15,858 nt of DNA from Geobacteraceae bacterium. GTDB taxonomy: Bacteria > Desulfobacterota > Desulfuromonadia > Desulfuromonadales > Geopsychrobacteraceae. Position 1 is the first letter of the stretch. Each line of letters begins with the position of its first letter. Under the pieces are notes generated by a model. It did not search any database, was not told the DNA's origin, and saw only the letters and a program-made list of their open reading frames with translations. The stretch lies in assembly GCA_027064785.1 (NCBI GenBank), contig JAMOPE010000134.1, positions 1 to 15,858 of the forward strand, given 5' to 3'. Positions 1 to 7,764 of this stretch are shown in pieces. Both the position numbers and the translations under genes were made by a program.

Positions 1-1
1 G

Positions 2-259
2 GCACTTGCCGATGGGGGTGTCCGTGAAGGATTGCGGCGTGATATTGCCCATGCACTGGCTGTTCAGACTGTTGTCGGCGCCGCTTTGATGGTTCGTGAG
101 ACAGGAGAACACCCGGCGATCCTCCGTGACCAGGTTTGCTCTCCGGGCGGTACAGCTATTGCCGGCATCAGCACACTGGAAAAAAATGGTTTGCGGACAA
201 CCCTGATGGAAGCCGTCACTGCCTCCGCCGGCCGTTCCCGCGAGCTCGGAGGAAGTTAG
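2..259 (+). CDS. proC: Pyrroline-5-carboxylate reductase, C-terminal part (5' end outside window)
   Basis: ProC makes the last step of proline synthesis, reducing 1-pyrroline-5-carboxylate to proline with NAD(P)H in the cytoplasm. The open frame runs in from the left edge (A-L-A-D-G-G-V-R-E-G-L) and ends at TAG 257-259, giving 85 residues of the C-terminal dimerisation domain. Diagnostic segments are DGGVREGL, the alanine-rich helix with AVQTVVGAA, the ETGEHPAILRDQV stretch, and CSPGGTAIAGI, the family signature that lines the substrate site. A TTG at 32 could be mistaken for a start, but the conserved residues before it show that the frame is simply truncated by the window. Only 3 bases separate its stop from the next start, and GGAGGA near its end supplies that gene's ribosome site, so the two are probably cotranscribed. 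Confidence 0.93.
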   Translation, partial: ALADGGVREGLRRDIAHALAVQTVVGAALMVRETGEHPAILRDQVCSPGGTAIAGISTLEKNGLRTTLMEAVTASAGRSRELGGS

Positions 260-262
260 TCT

Positions 263-898
263 GTGATTGACCAGTTCTGGACTTTTCTGGTTGCAATCAC
301 TCTGCTGACCCTGTTTCCCGGAGTTGATTCTCTGCTGGTGGTGAAAAATGCCAGTCGGGGAGGGTGGCAGGACGGGATTGCAACCAGTACCGGAATCTGT
401 TGCGGCCTATTTGTTCACGCGCTGATCTCGGCGTTCGGGGTCTCTGCACTGCTGTTGCAATCGCTGCTGGCGTTTAACATTCTTAAGCTGGTCGGTGGTG
501 GCTATCTTCTGTGGCTGGGGAGTTGCAGCCTGTGGCGGGCTTTTCGGGGCAGAGAGAGTGGTTGTTTGAATAAGCAGGGGCTTGTCCGTCGTTTCCAGCT
601 TTCCCGATCGTTACGGGAAGGATTTATCTGTAACGTTTTTAATCCTAAAACATTACTTTTCTACATGGCCTTTCTGCCTCAATTTATTGATCCGTCCCGA
701 TCGGCGATTATTCAGTCTTTGTTTATGGCTGCGACCCATTTTGTAATTGCAATGATTTACCAGGGAGGACTTGCCTTTGCGGCAATCCGCGTGTGCCGCT
801 GCTTCAAGGGGAGTTTCCTCGCTCGATTAACGGAAGGGGTGGCCGGGGCTGTTCTGGTCAGCTTTGGTCTGCGAATTTTTATACAAAAGCGGATTTGA
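263..898 (+). CDS. LysE/RhtB family amino-acid exporter
   Basis: This is a 211-residue inner-membrane protein of the LysE/RhtB family, which exports amino acids or related metabolites by proton exchange. The N-terminus has the family pattern: a hydrophobic helix followed by LFPGVDSLLVVKNASRGGWQDGIATSTGICCG, close to the usual PGP-containing loop but with PGVDS in place of PGPDS/PGPN. About six hydrophobic segments are visible, and the mid-protein FNPKTLLFYMAFLPQF motif is typical of the family. The start is GTG at 263, placed by GGAGGA at 248-253 inside the end of proC. Being directly behind proC suggests a link to amino-acid overflow, but the substrate cannot be read from sequence. The stop lies only 6 bp from the stop of the convergent permease gene, and no terminator is visible between them. 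Confidence 0.88.
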   Translation: MIDQFWTFLVAITLLTLFPGVDSLLVVKNASRGGWQDGIATSTGICCGLFVHALISAFGVSALLLQSLLAFNILKLVGGGYLLWLGSCSLWRAFRGRESGCLNKQGLVRRFQLSRSLREGFICNVFNPKTLLFYMAFLPQFIDPSRSAIIQSLFMAATHFVIAMIYQGGLAFAAIRVCRCFKGSFLARLTEGVAGAVLVSFGLRIFIQKRI

Positions 899-904
899 AC
901 AACG

Positions 905-2035
905 TCAGAGTAATTTCCCCCGACTACTGAAATACCGGTTGTAGGGATTGAATGTCCGGCGGTACTGACGGATTTCAATAATGATGATATTGAGGATACT
1001 GGCGATCGGGACTCCGATCATCATTCCGATAACTCCGTAGAGCTTTCCTCCCATAATGATAGCAAGGATGACCCATAAAGGATGGAGGTTGGAAACCCTG
1101 GAAATCAAAATCGGGATGAGGATAAAGTTATCAAGAATCACTTGCCCGATGATGAAATACACACACAGAACCCACCAGAACTGTCCCCCCGTCCCCAAGT
1201 CAACGACCGCAATAATTAATCCGGGAATCATCCCGATGAGTGGCCCGATATAGGGAACAAGATTGGTCGCTCCGGCAATAATCCCCAGAATCGGGGCGTA
1301 GTGGATATCTGTCAGTGACAGTCCCATCCAGACGACCACCCCGATAATCAGTGCTTCAAGGATTCTCCCACGGATAAAATGGGCTAATTGCCAGCTGACG
1401 TGGGCATAGATATCGAGAACCATCTCGAAATAACGGTTGGGGGTCAACGAGATCAAGCTGCGCATAATGCGGCGGCTGTCACGAAGGAAAAAGAACGAAA
1501 AGAGAGGAACCAGCAGCAACAGACTGGCAACCCGCATCGCTGACTGGGGAGTTTCTTTCAGAATCAAGCCAAAAAATGACTGGGATGTCGAACTGATCAG
1601 TTCGGCAATATCGTAGTTGACGATAAACGGAAAATGCTCCTGAGCGATCATCAATAAACCATTTAAATATTTGATGGAATGGCTGATGTAGCGGGGGAAG
1701 TCGGCCTTGAGAGCCTGAATCATCCCTTCCCAGTTTGGCGGACCGATAATCAGCAGCAGTAATGATGTCGCCAGAAACAGGAAAATGTAGACAACAAAGA
1801 TACTGATGGTCCGATTGATCCTTTTCCCTTCAACGTATTGAACGAGGGGGTCGAGGAGAAATGAAACGATCAGAGAGATCAAAACCGGGAGGAACAATCC
1901 GGCGGTTGCTGTTTTCAGCAGAGCGGTTGCCGTTGATGCTGAGGAGTAGATGGCAATCCCTGATGCGATCGAGGTGGTCATCACCAGATAGAAAACGGCA
2001 ACCTGCGCCCGGGTCATCCCGCCTTGACTATTCAT
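905..2035 (-). CDS. AI-2E family (PerM-like) membrane transporter
   Basis: This 376-residue polytopic membrane protein belongs to the AI-2E/PerM family, whose members include exporters of the signal AI-2 and sodium- or pH-linked permeases. It has the expected build: two N-terminal helices, a long extracytoplasmic region around residues 85-150, then a C-terminal helix cluster with the conserved GRILEALIIGVVVWMG, ATNLVPYIGPLIGMIPGLI and DNFILIPILISRVSNLHP segments. Length is normal for the family. Its ATG at 2033-2035 lies inside the end of the upstream cyclic-nucleotide-binding gene (8-bp overlap), so the two are almost certainly translationally coupled. The substrate is unknown; the family name should not be taken as proof of AI-2 transport. 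Confidence 0.88.
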   Translation of the reverse strand: MNSQGGMTRAQVAVFYLVMTTSIASGIAIYSSASTATALLKTATAGLFLPVLISLIVSFLLDPLVQYVEGKRINRTISIFVVYIFLFLATSLLLLIIGPPNWEGMIQALKADFPRYISHSIKYLNGLLMIAQEHFPFIVNYDIAELISSTSQSFFGLILKETPQSAMRVASLLLLVPLFSFFFLRDSRRIMRSLISLTPNRYFEMVLDIYAHVSWQLAHFIRGRILEALIIGVVVWMGLSLTDIHYAPILGIIAGATNLVPYIGPLIGMIPGLIIAVVDLGTGGQFWWVLCVYFIIGQVILDNFILIPILISRVSNLHPLWVILAIIMGGKLYGVIGMMIGVPIASILNIIIIEIRQYRRTFNPYNRYFSSRGKLL

Positions 2036-2558
2036 GACTTTGCTGCTTTTTTGCCAGTGTTTGCTGCCGCTTTAATGTCTCCAGTTGTAGACTGCATTGC
2101 AACAACCGGTCGGCGATAATCCGGTTTAACCCGAGCATGATTTTTGCGGTGGGAACAGGATGGCGGCGGACAGCTTCAAGGACATCAGAGCGGAATAGTC
2201 CGATAAGAACGGTCGGCTCTGTTGTGCGGGCTGATGCACAACGGGGGCGTGATGCAGTGAGGGCCACTTCACCAAAAAAGTCTCCGGCTTCAAGGACGGC
2301 CTGTACGACTTCGGTTCCATGTTCATCCTGATTGAAGATCTGCACCTGTCCCGAACGGATAAAATACATCCCTGAGCCGATATCGCCCTGATTGAAAACA
2401 ACTTCATCACTGTGATAGTTACGCAGATGGACGATATTTTCCAGAAAACCCAATTCCCGCTTATCAAGTTTATTAAACATCGGCATTGTGCTGAGAAAGT
2501 ACGCCAGCGTTTTTTCGTAGCCGCGACTGCGGAAGATATTACTCCAGAATGGATTCAC
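2028..2558 (-). CDS. Cyclic-nucleotide-binding-domain protein without a DNA-binding domain
   Basis: A 176-residue protein made of one Crp/cNMP-type beta-roll domain (about residues 25-140) and a charged helical tail. The domain shows SDEVVFNQGDIGSGMYFIRSG and GDFFGEVALTASRPRCASA; the last is the phosphate-binding cassette with its Glu and Arg. No helix-turn-helix follows, so it is not a Crp-like transcription factor; it may bind a cyclic nucleotide or be a structural sensor domain. I chose GTG 2558 because AAAGGA sits 6 bases before it. An in-frame ATG at 2579 would add 7 residues but has no good ribosome site. It overlaps the permease gene downstream by 8 bp, suggesting that the two proteins act together, perhaps as regulator and channel; that is inference. 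Confidence 0.85.
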   Translation of the reverse strand: MNPFWSNIFRSRGYEKTLAYFLSTMPMFNKLDKRELGFLENIVHLRNYHSDEVVFNQGDIGSGMYFIRSGQVQIFNQDEHGTEVVQAVLEAGDFFGEVALTASRPRCASARTTEPTVLIGLFRSDVLEAVRRHPVPTAKIMLGLNRIIADRLLQCSLQLETLKRQQTLAKKQQSHE

Positions 2559-2605
2559 AATAAGTCCTTTGCCCTGCATAAAATCATTCTATCTTGTAAA
2601 CTGCC

Positions 2606-2614
2606 ATTATACCA
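2606..2614 (-). promoter_or_regulatory. Extended -10 promoter for the cNMP-domain/permease pair
   Basis: Read on the minus strand this is TGGTATAAT, a perfect TATAAT preceded by the TGn extension. It would start transcription near 2599, about 40 bases before the GTG start. No good -35 box is present at 16-18 bp, which is usual for extended -10 promoters. The divergent uvrC start lies about 80 bp away on the other strand. Confidence 0.5.
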
Positions 2615-2696
2615 ATAACTTCAATGAGTACCAGACAAAAACGGATCAGCACAAACATCCCTTTATCTTCGGACGATTCTTGACTATCCTGACACC

Positions 2697-4535
2697 ATGA
2701 TTTCTATCGATCTCACAAAATACCCACAGACCCCCGGTGTTTACCAAATGTTTGGCAAGGACGACGAGGTTCTCTATGTCGGCAAGGCCAAGCAGTTGCG
2801 TAATCGCCTGCGCAGTTATTTTTCAGCCGGGGGTGACGGACGACTGCATATCCCATTATTGATGGAAAAAGTCGAACGGGTCGACGTGATCCTTACCGAT
2901 ACCGAAAAAGAGGCGTTGCTGCTGGAAAACACGCTGATCAAAAAGTACCGGCCACGTTATAACATTGAACTGCGGGATGATAAAACCTATGTCTCGGTAC
3001 GGATTGATTTGAACGACCCCTTCCCGATGATGCAGGTTGTCCGACAGGTCAAAAATGACGGCGCCCATTATTTTGGCCCGTACTCATCAGCGTCATCGAT
3101 TCGTGAAACCCTGAAAGAAATTTACCGGATTTTTCCGTTGCGCCACTCCTCGATTGAACGGTGCAGTAAGCGTGGTCGTCCGTGCCTGTTCCACCAGATT
3201 GGTCAATGTAGTGCGCCGTGTCACGGTAAAATTACCCAGAGCGATTACCGTGAGCTGGTCGCGGGGGTGATTCAGCTACTGGAAGGACGGGAATCCGAAG
3301 TGATTGAAAATCTGCGCCAGCGGATGGAACAGGCATCGCTTGAGTTGCGTTTTGAAGATGCTGCCCGCTTCAGAGATCAGATTGGGGCGATCAAGCGCAG
3401 TGTCGAAAAGCAAAAGGTCACCGACTACGGCGGCGGGAATCAGGACGTGATCGGTTTGCATCAGGACGGCGGTGAGGTTGAGGTAACCCTACTGTTTATC
3501 CGCCAGGGCCGTCTGATTGGAAGACGTAGTTATCCCCTCGAATGGACACTGGATCTCACTGAACTTCTCAGCGGTTTTTTGCAGGAATATTATTCACGCC
3601 AGGTGATTCTTCCCGATCAGTTACTGTTGCCATTTCCGCTCGATGATGCCGAGCTGCTCGGTGAATGGTTGAGCGAGAAACATGGTCGTAAGGTCCAGTT
3701 GCTGGCACCACAACGGGGAGAAAAGAAACGTTTGTGTCTGATGGCACAGCGTAATGCTGCGGAGTCTTATCGACAGCGAGGGCAGAGGCAGCAGGCACGG
3801 GGAAAATTACTCGAAGAGCTGCAACGCAAGCTCCATTTGCCGCGACTTCCGCAGCGGATTGAGTGTTACGATATCTCCAATGTTCAGGGGAATCAGTCGG
3901 TTGGCAGTATGGTCGTGGTGATTGATGGCGAAGCTGCACCCGCTGAATATCGTCGTTTCAAGATAAAAACAGTTGAAGGAGCTGACGACTATGCTTCGTT
4001 GCATGAGGTCCTGACCCGTCGATTGCAGCGGGGGATAGACGAAGGGGGTCTTCCCGATATGATCCTTATCGATGGCGGCAAGGGGCAGCTGGGAGTTCTC
4101 ACTGCGGTTCTGGATGATTTTTCATTGAGTGGAAAAATTGGGGCAGTTGGGATTGCCAAGAGCCGGGTCTTGGCGAATGTTCGGGGCAAAGTCGTTGAAC
4201 GAAGTGAAGAACGTTTTTTTCTTCCCGGGCGGAAGAACCCGGTAAGTTTTCGTTCTGGCTCGGCGTGCTTATTTCTCCTCGTGCGGCTGCGTGATGAAGC
4301 CCACCGTTTTGCCATCACCTATCACCGCAAATTACGCAGTAAAGCCAGTTTGCGTTCCACCCTTGAAGATATTCCCGGTGTCGGTCCGGCTAGGAAAAAG
4401 GCATTGCTGAAACACTTTGGTAGCCTGAAAAAAATCCGCGAAGCAACACTGGAGGAGCTGCAACAGGTGCCGGGGGTGTCTGAGTCATTGGCTGAAACGA
4501 TTTATAGCACGTTAAAAACACTACAGAAACTTTAA
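2697..4535 (+). CDS. uvrC: Excinuclease ABC subunit C (UvrC)
   Basis: UvrC is the dual endonuclease of nucleotide-excision repair; recruited by UvrB at a lesion, it cuts 3' and then 5' of the damage. At 612 residues it is full length. In order: the GIY-YIG nuclease (GVY at 14-16, YVG at 27-29, ENTLIKKYRPRYN near 77-89); a four-cysteine cluster C156, C163, C171, C175, matching the iron-sulphur site known in UvrC; the UVR helix pair at about 199-234 that binds UvrB; the RNase H-like nuclease with D392 (YDISN), D459 (LIDGGKGQ) and H536; and tandem helix-hairpin-helix motifs at about 558-605 (IPGVGPARKKALL, VPGVSESLAETI). The ATG at 2697 has no clear Shine-Dalgarno sequence, but conserved residues begin soon after it. 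Its TAA stop is also the outer end of a repeat element. Confidence 0.98.
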   Translation: MISIDLTKYPQTPGVYQMFGKDDEVLYVGKAKQLRNRLRSYFSAGGDGRLHIPLLMEKVERVDVILTDTEKEALLLENTLIKKYRPRYNIELRDDKTYVSVRIDLNDPFPMMQVVRQVKNDGAHYFGPYSSASSIRETLKEIYRIFPLRHSSIERCSKRGRPCLFHQIGQCSAPCHGKITQSDYRELVAGVIQLLEGRESEVIENLRQRMEQASLELRFEDAARFRDQIGAIKRSVEKQKVTDYGGGNQDVIGLHQDGGEVEVTLLFIRQGRLIGRRSYPLEWTLDLTELLSGFLQEYYSRQVILPDQLLLPFPLDDAELLGEWLSEKHGRKVQLLAPQRGEKKRLCLMAQRNAAESYRQRGQRQQARGKLLEELQRKLHLPRLPQRIECYDISNVQGNQSVGSMVVVIDGEAAPAEYRRFKIKTVEGADDYASLHEVLTRRLQRGIDEGGLPDMILIDGGKGQLGVLTAVLDDFSLSGKIGAVGIAKSRVLANVRGKVVERSEERFFLPGRKNPVSFRSGSACLFLLVRLRDEAHRFAITYHRKLRSKASLRSTLEDIPGVGPARKKALLKHFGSLKKIREATLEELQQVPGVSESLAETIYSTLKTLQKL

Positions 4536-4647
4536 CGGAGAGGCGCAGAGACTGAGAGAAAATCAGAGCTGTTGAAAGGGTTATAATCCTAAAATAGAAC
4601 TTGTTTTAACTCTCCGAACTCTCCTCCTCTGTTCCTCTCCGTTGAAA
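4531..4647. repeat. Inverted-repeat intergenic element, copy A
   Basis: The left arm begins TTTAACGGAGAGGCGCAGAG at 4531; the right arm ends CCTCTCCGTTGAAA at 4647. AACGGAGAGG (4534-4543) is matched perfectly by CCTCTCCGTT (4634-4643), with CAGAG/CTCTG pairing further in; the roughly 90-bp centre is AT-rich and unlike the other copies. The first TAA of the element is the uvrC stop codon. The better conserved arm (continuing GAGAGAAAATC) is on the left, so this copy is oriented opposite to copies C and D. No coding potential. Its origin, whether small non-autonomous mobile element or other dispersed repeat, cannot be decided here. Confidence 0.8.
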
Positions 4648-4684
4648 TGGTTTTTAGAGAGCCTCGGTCGTCGCGATCTTCAAT

Positions 4685-4719
4685 AAAAAAGCCCGGCGAC
4701 ATGAACTGTCACCGGGCTT
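4685..4719 (-). terminator. Intrinsic terminator of the chemotaxis receptor gene
   Basis: Arms AGCCCGGCGAC (4690-4700) and GTCACCGGGCT (4708-4718) form an 11-bp stem with one mismatch and a 7-base loop. On the minus strand the stem is followed by six T residues. It lies 25 bp past the receptor stop codon. Confidence 0.88.
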
Positions 4720-4743
4720 CATTATTGTTATCGGCAGGTTTTT

Positions 4744-6567
4744 CTAGAACTTGCCGAATTCGTCGTCATCCAGGGCAATCGCCTGTTGCGGTGCTGCGGT
4801 CATATCTCCCCAACTATCAGTTGCCGGAGCAGCGGGTCTTGGTGCTGCGGGTCGAGCCGGTGCTGCCGGTGGCTGGTAACTGACCTGCTGTTGGCTGTGC
4901 CCTTTCAGGTGGAAGCGCTTCAACATATTGAGGAGTTCCGCTGATTGACTCGACAACTCTTCAGCTGCGGCCGCGCTCTCTTCGGCCGTTGCAGTGTTCT
5001 GTTGAATCGCCTGGTCGATTTGTCCGAGCCCTTCGTTAATCTGCCCGATGCCTGTTGCCTGCTCATTTGAGGCGGCGGCAATCTCTTCTGCTAGGTCTGA
5101 TACCTTCGAGATTCCACCAAAAATCGATTCGAGTGATTCTGCCGTCTGGTTGGCAATCTGTGAACCGTTGTTGGTTTTCTGAACGGATCCTTCGATCAAC
5201 TTAGCAGTCTCACTGGCAGCCTTGGCACTGCGTGCCGCCAGATTCCGAACCTCTTCTGCAACAACTGCGAATCCTTTACCGTGCTGCCCGGCACGGGCAG
5301 CTTCAACGGCAGCATTGAGTGCCAGCAGATTTGTTTGGAATGCGATCTCATCAATAACTTTGATAATTTTATTGATATTCTGACTTGCTTCGCTGATCTC
5401 ACCCATTGCCGCGACCATCTGCTCCATATGCTCCTTACCTTCTTCCGTTGCCTGTCTGGCATCGCTGGAGAGGATATTCACCTGGTTGGCATTGTCAGCA
5501 TTGTGCTTTGTCTGACTGGACAACTCGCCCAGGGATGCGGAAATCTCTTCAAGGGATGCTGCCGATTCTGTGGCACTTTGTGATAGAGACTGCGAGAAGT
5601 CACTGACGCTGTTACTGTTGGCTGAAATTTGCTGGCCGGCATTCTGAATGGATGCCATAACATCATTCAAATCATTTTCCAGCTTGATGAATGTGCCGCG
5701 GATCTCATCCTGATTGTCGCGTGGAACCAGATTGAGATTCAGATCACCCCCTGCCAGTTTTTGCAATGTGCCGATAATTTCATGCTGTATGTCATCAGCA
5801 AATTTATCCATTGCCTCAGCCATTTGACCGAATTCGTCACGTTGATTAAGATTGAGCCGACCGGACAAGTGCCCTTTCCCGATCTCTTCAATCATTTCAA
5901 CTGTTTTCTTCATGGGTCGTGCAATTGAACGGGCAAGGAAGAATGCCAGCAGGACGGAGAGGAGGATTGTAGCAACAACAATTGTAATGATGGTGTAGAA
6001 GACCTTGTTGATAGCGACCTCAAGATCATCGACATAGACGCCGGAGCCAACGATCCAGTTCCATGTTTTATTCTTTTTGACGAACGAGAGTTTCGGCTGT
6101 GGTTTGTCAAAGCCGGGCTTTGCCCACATATAATCGACGAAGCCTTCACCGGTTGCGGCCGTGACTTTAACCATCTCAAGGAACAGATACTTTCCGTTCG
6201 GGTCTGCTGATCCTGAGAGGTCTTTGCCGTCGAGTGCCGGTTTGATCGGGTGCATGATCATTTTCGGCTGAGTATCGTTAATCCAGAAATAGAGTTTACC
6301 GCCATCTAAACGAAGATCTTTGATGGTCGATTTTGCCAGATTCTGAGCCTCTTCAATTGTGAGAGTCCCGTTCTCCGCCAGCTTGCTGTAATGATCTATG
6401 ATCCCTGCAGCAGTTCCTGTCGCTGCCTGCAGCTTCTGCTGAGCGGAATCATAAATCTGGGTCTTGTAGCCGTTATAGATCCAGCCGATCCCCAGAGTGA
6501 AAACGATAATAACCAGCGCAATGACCAGGTATATTTTGGTGCCGATTTTGACATTGGCAAGACTCAT
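4744..6567 (-). CDS. Methyl-accepting chemotaxis protein with single Cache sensor
   Basis: A 607-residue inner-membrane receptor that signals to CheA/CheW. A first transmembrane helix at about 11-31 is followed by a periplasmic sensor (about 35-188) that looks like a single Cache (sCache_2) domain, with [32 protein letters not shown] and [16 protein letters not shown]. Then come a second membrane helix (about 190-215), HAMP (about 215-265), a second HAMP-like segment (about 264-308), and a long coiled-coil with the signalling tip [20 protein letters not shown] near 408-426. The C-terminus is a Pro/Ala-rich linker ending DDDEFGKF; there is no NWETF-type CheR tether. The frame could begin at GTG 6684, but ATG 6567 is preferred: GAGGGAG precedes it at good spacing and [12 protein letters not shown] is the usual N-terminus. 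It is flanked by its own promoter and terminator. The ligand is unknown; sCache receptors often bind small organic acids. Confidence 0.95.
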   Translation of the reverse strand: MSLANVKIGTKIYLVIALVIIVFTLGIGWIYNGYKTQIYDSAQQKLQAATGTAAGIIDHYSKLAENGTLTIEEAQNLAKSTIKDLRLDGGKLYFWINDTQPKMIMHPIKPALDGKDLSGSADPNGKYLFLEMVKVTAATGEGFVDYMWAKPGFDKPQPKLSFVKKNKTWNWIVGSGVYVDDLEVAINKVFYTIITIVVATILLSVLLAFFLARSIARPMKKTVEMIEEIGKGHLSGRLNLNQRDEFGQMAEAMDKFADDIQHEIIGTLQKLAGGDLNLNLVPRDNQDEIRGTFIKLENDLNDVMASIQNAGQQISANSNSVSDFSQSLSQSATESAASLEEISASLGELSSQTKHNADNANQVNILSSDARQATEEGKEHMEQMVAAMGEISEASQNINKIIKVIDEIAFQTNLLALNAAVEAARAGQHGKGFAVVAEEVRNLAARSAKAASETAKLIEGSVQKTNNGSQIANQTAESLESIFGGISKVSDLAEEIAAASNEQATGIGQINEGLGQIDQAIQQNTATAEESAAAAEELSSQSAELLNMLKRFHLKGHSQQQVSYQPPAAPARPAAPRPAAPATDSWGDMTAAPQQAIALDDDEFGKF

Positions 6568-6707
6568 GTGGTGCTCCCTCTCGTTCTTATTTACTTGGCT
6601 GCTAAGTGGTGTGAGTTGAAAAACGATAACCTCGATGAATTCATATGTATATGTGAGATATGGTACCTCCCCCTCTCTGGACACATGAATATTTTTGTAT
6701 GCAGATT

Positions 6708-6734
6708 ATTATATTAACCACCTATCATTGTCAA
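6708..6734 (-). promoter_or_regulatory. Sigma-70 type promoter for the chemotaxis receptor
   Basis: On the minus strand TTGACA (6729-6734) is followed after 15 bp by TATAAT (6708-6713), or after 17 bp by TAATAA (6706-6711). Both hexamers match consensus exactly, though 15 bp is short. Transcription would start near 6700, giving a leader of about 130 bases before ATG 6567 and making the upstream GTG start unlikely. Confidence 0.6.
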
Positions 6735-6760
6735 CGATTAATATTTGGGGTTGAAAATAA

Positions 6761-6797
6761 AAAAAAGGGCCCCGCAAATTTCTTCGGAGGCCCTTCC
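6761..6797 (-). terminator. Intrinsic terminator after the OB-fold lipoprotein gene
   Basis: On the minus strand AAGGGCCTCCG pairs with CGGGGCCCTT across a short loop with one bulge, followed by a run of T residues (AAAAAA at 6761-6766 on the plus strand). It lies about 25 bp past the stop codon at 6823 and separates that gene from the receptor promoter. Confidence 0.8.
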
Positions 6798-6822
6798 TTG
6801 TTACTGATGTGGAGTTGTCTAT

Positions 6823-7656
6823 TTATTCAACAGTGACATCTGCATTTTCCATGATGAGGTCATATTTGTAGCCGTAGCCGAAATCTTTGTCGAGAGTCAG
6901 AACGCCGGTGACAAGAACGGTGTCGCCAACTTTGACTTGAACATTGCTGGTTACGGTCAGGTCGTGGTTTCCTGTTTTTAGATCGCCACTTCCATCTTGG
7001 AGGTGGAGCCAGTTGGTCCCCATGATTTGCGGACTGAATTTAACTACCTTGCCGCGCAGGGTGACCGATTTCCCCGAAAGATCGGCTTTTTCGGCATAGA
7101 TTTCGGCAATTGTTTTACCCCCATCAGCTTTTTTAACCGAGGTTAAATCGACATCTTCAGGGGCTTTGGAACCACCGATTGCTGGATGGCCTGCTGGAAT
7201 CTTCATGTCTCCACCCGCTGAGCTTCCCATTGCGCCGCCCATTGCCGAAGAGTGACCCATTGTCGGATTGCTGGCATTAAGAACCGACTCAACAAAATAG
7301 ACGACATCAAAGTCACGATCTAATGATTGGCTGTGGTAGTTATGCATCGCCATCCCTTCAGGGACCATGACGTCATCACCAACCTTGACCGAAAACTCAG
7401 GAGCAGCAGCCCAGATCTTTTCAGTCCCGTTATCGACATAAACATAGGTGTAGCCGGCTGCATTCATCGTTTCAACAACTTTTCCAGATATCCCGGCAGG
7501 GGCAGTTTCTACAGCCGGGGTCGGTGCTGGAATGTCGACAGGTTTCTCTGCTTTCGTTTCAGCTTTTGTTGCCGGTTTTGCGGGCCCATTCTGGCTGCAT
7601 GCCATAAGGGGGGTAATCAACAGAACCATGGATAAAAGAATTGTTAGCTTTTTCAC
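6823..7656 (-). CDS. Lipoprotein with two OB-fold-like domains
   Basis: A 277-residue exported lipoprotein: the signal sequence ends in the lipobox LMAC with Cys20, followed by a Lys/Ala/Pro-rich tether. Two related domains follow. Domain 1 (about 55-125) has GKVVETMNAAGYTYVYVDNG and VKVGDDVMVPEG; domain 2 (about 190-277) has GKVVKFSPQIMGTNWLHLQD and VKVGDTVLVTGV. The shared GKVV...D-G...VKVGD pattern suggests an internal duplication of a small beta-barrel of OB type. The linker is rich in Gly, Met and His (MGHSSAMGGAMG, then PAGHPAIGG) and might bind a metal. I recall proteins like domain 1 carrying the label NrfJ-related in cytochrome-rich bacteria, but I cannot confirm this and assign no function. 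Start is GTG 7656, with GGAGG 8 bases before it. Confidence 0.82.
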   Translation of the reverse strand: MKKLTILLSMVLLITPLMACSQNGPAKPATKAETKAEKPVDIPAPTPAVETAPAGISGKVVETMNAAGYTYVYVDNGTEKIWAAAPEFSVKVGDDVMVPEGMAMHNYHSQSLDRDFDVVYFVESVLNASNPTMGHSSAMGGAMGSSAGGDMKIPAGHPAIGGSKAPEDVDLTSVKKADGGKTIAEIYAEKADLSGKSVTLRGKVVKFSPQIMGTNWLHLQDGSGDLKTGNHDLTVTSNVQVKVGDTVLVTGVLTLDKDFGYGYKYDLIMENADVTVE

Positions 7657-7764
7657 GTTTTCGTCCTCCGAAGATGTGTTAGTGACTATGTAATGTTATC
7701 TGTAAAGGTATTATTTCCGACGAGGATAGCACAGCCGTAAAAGGGCGAACAAGCGGATTGACCC

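Noticed and set aside
3568-4318. Minus-strand open frames inside uvrC
   Set aside because: These are shadows of a fully conserved plus-strand gene, with no domain or ribosome site of their own.
6568-6684. A 39-residue N-terminal extension of the chemotaxis receptor from GTG 6684
   Set aside because: The extension contains no signal or conserved pattern, ATG 6567 has its own ribosome site, and the likely transcription start leaves this stretch as leader.
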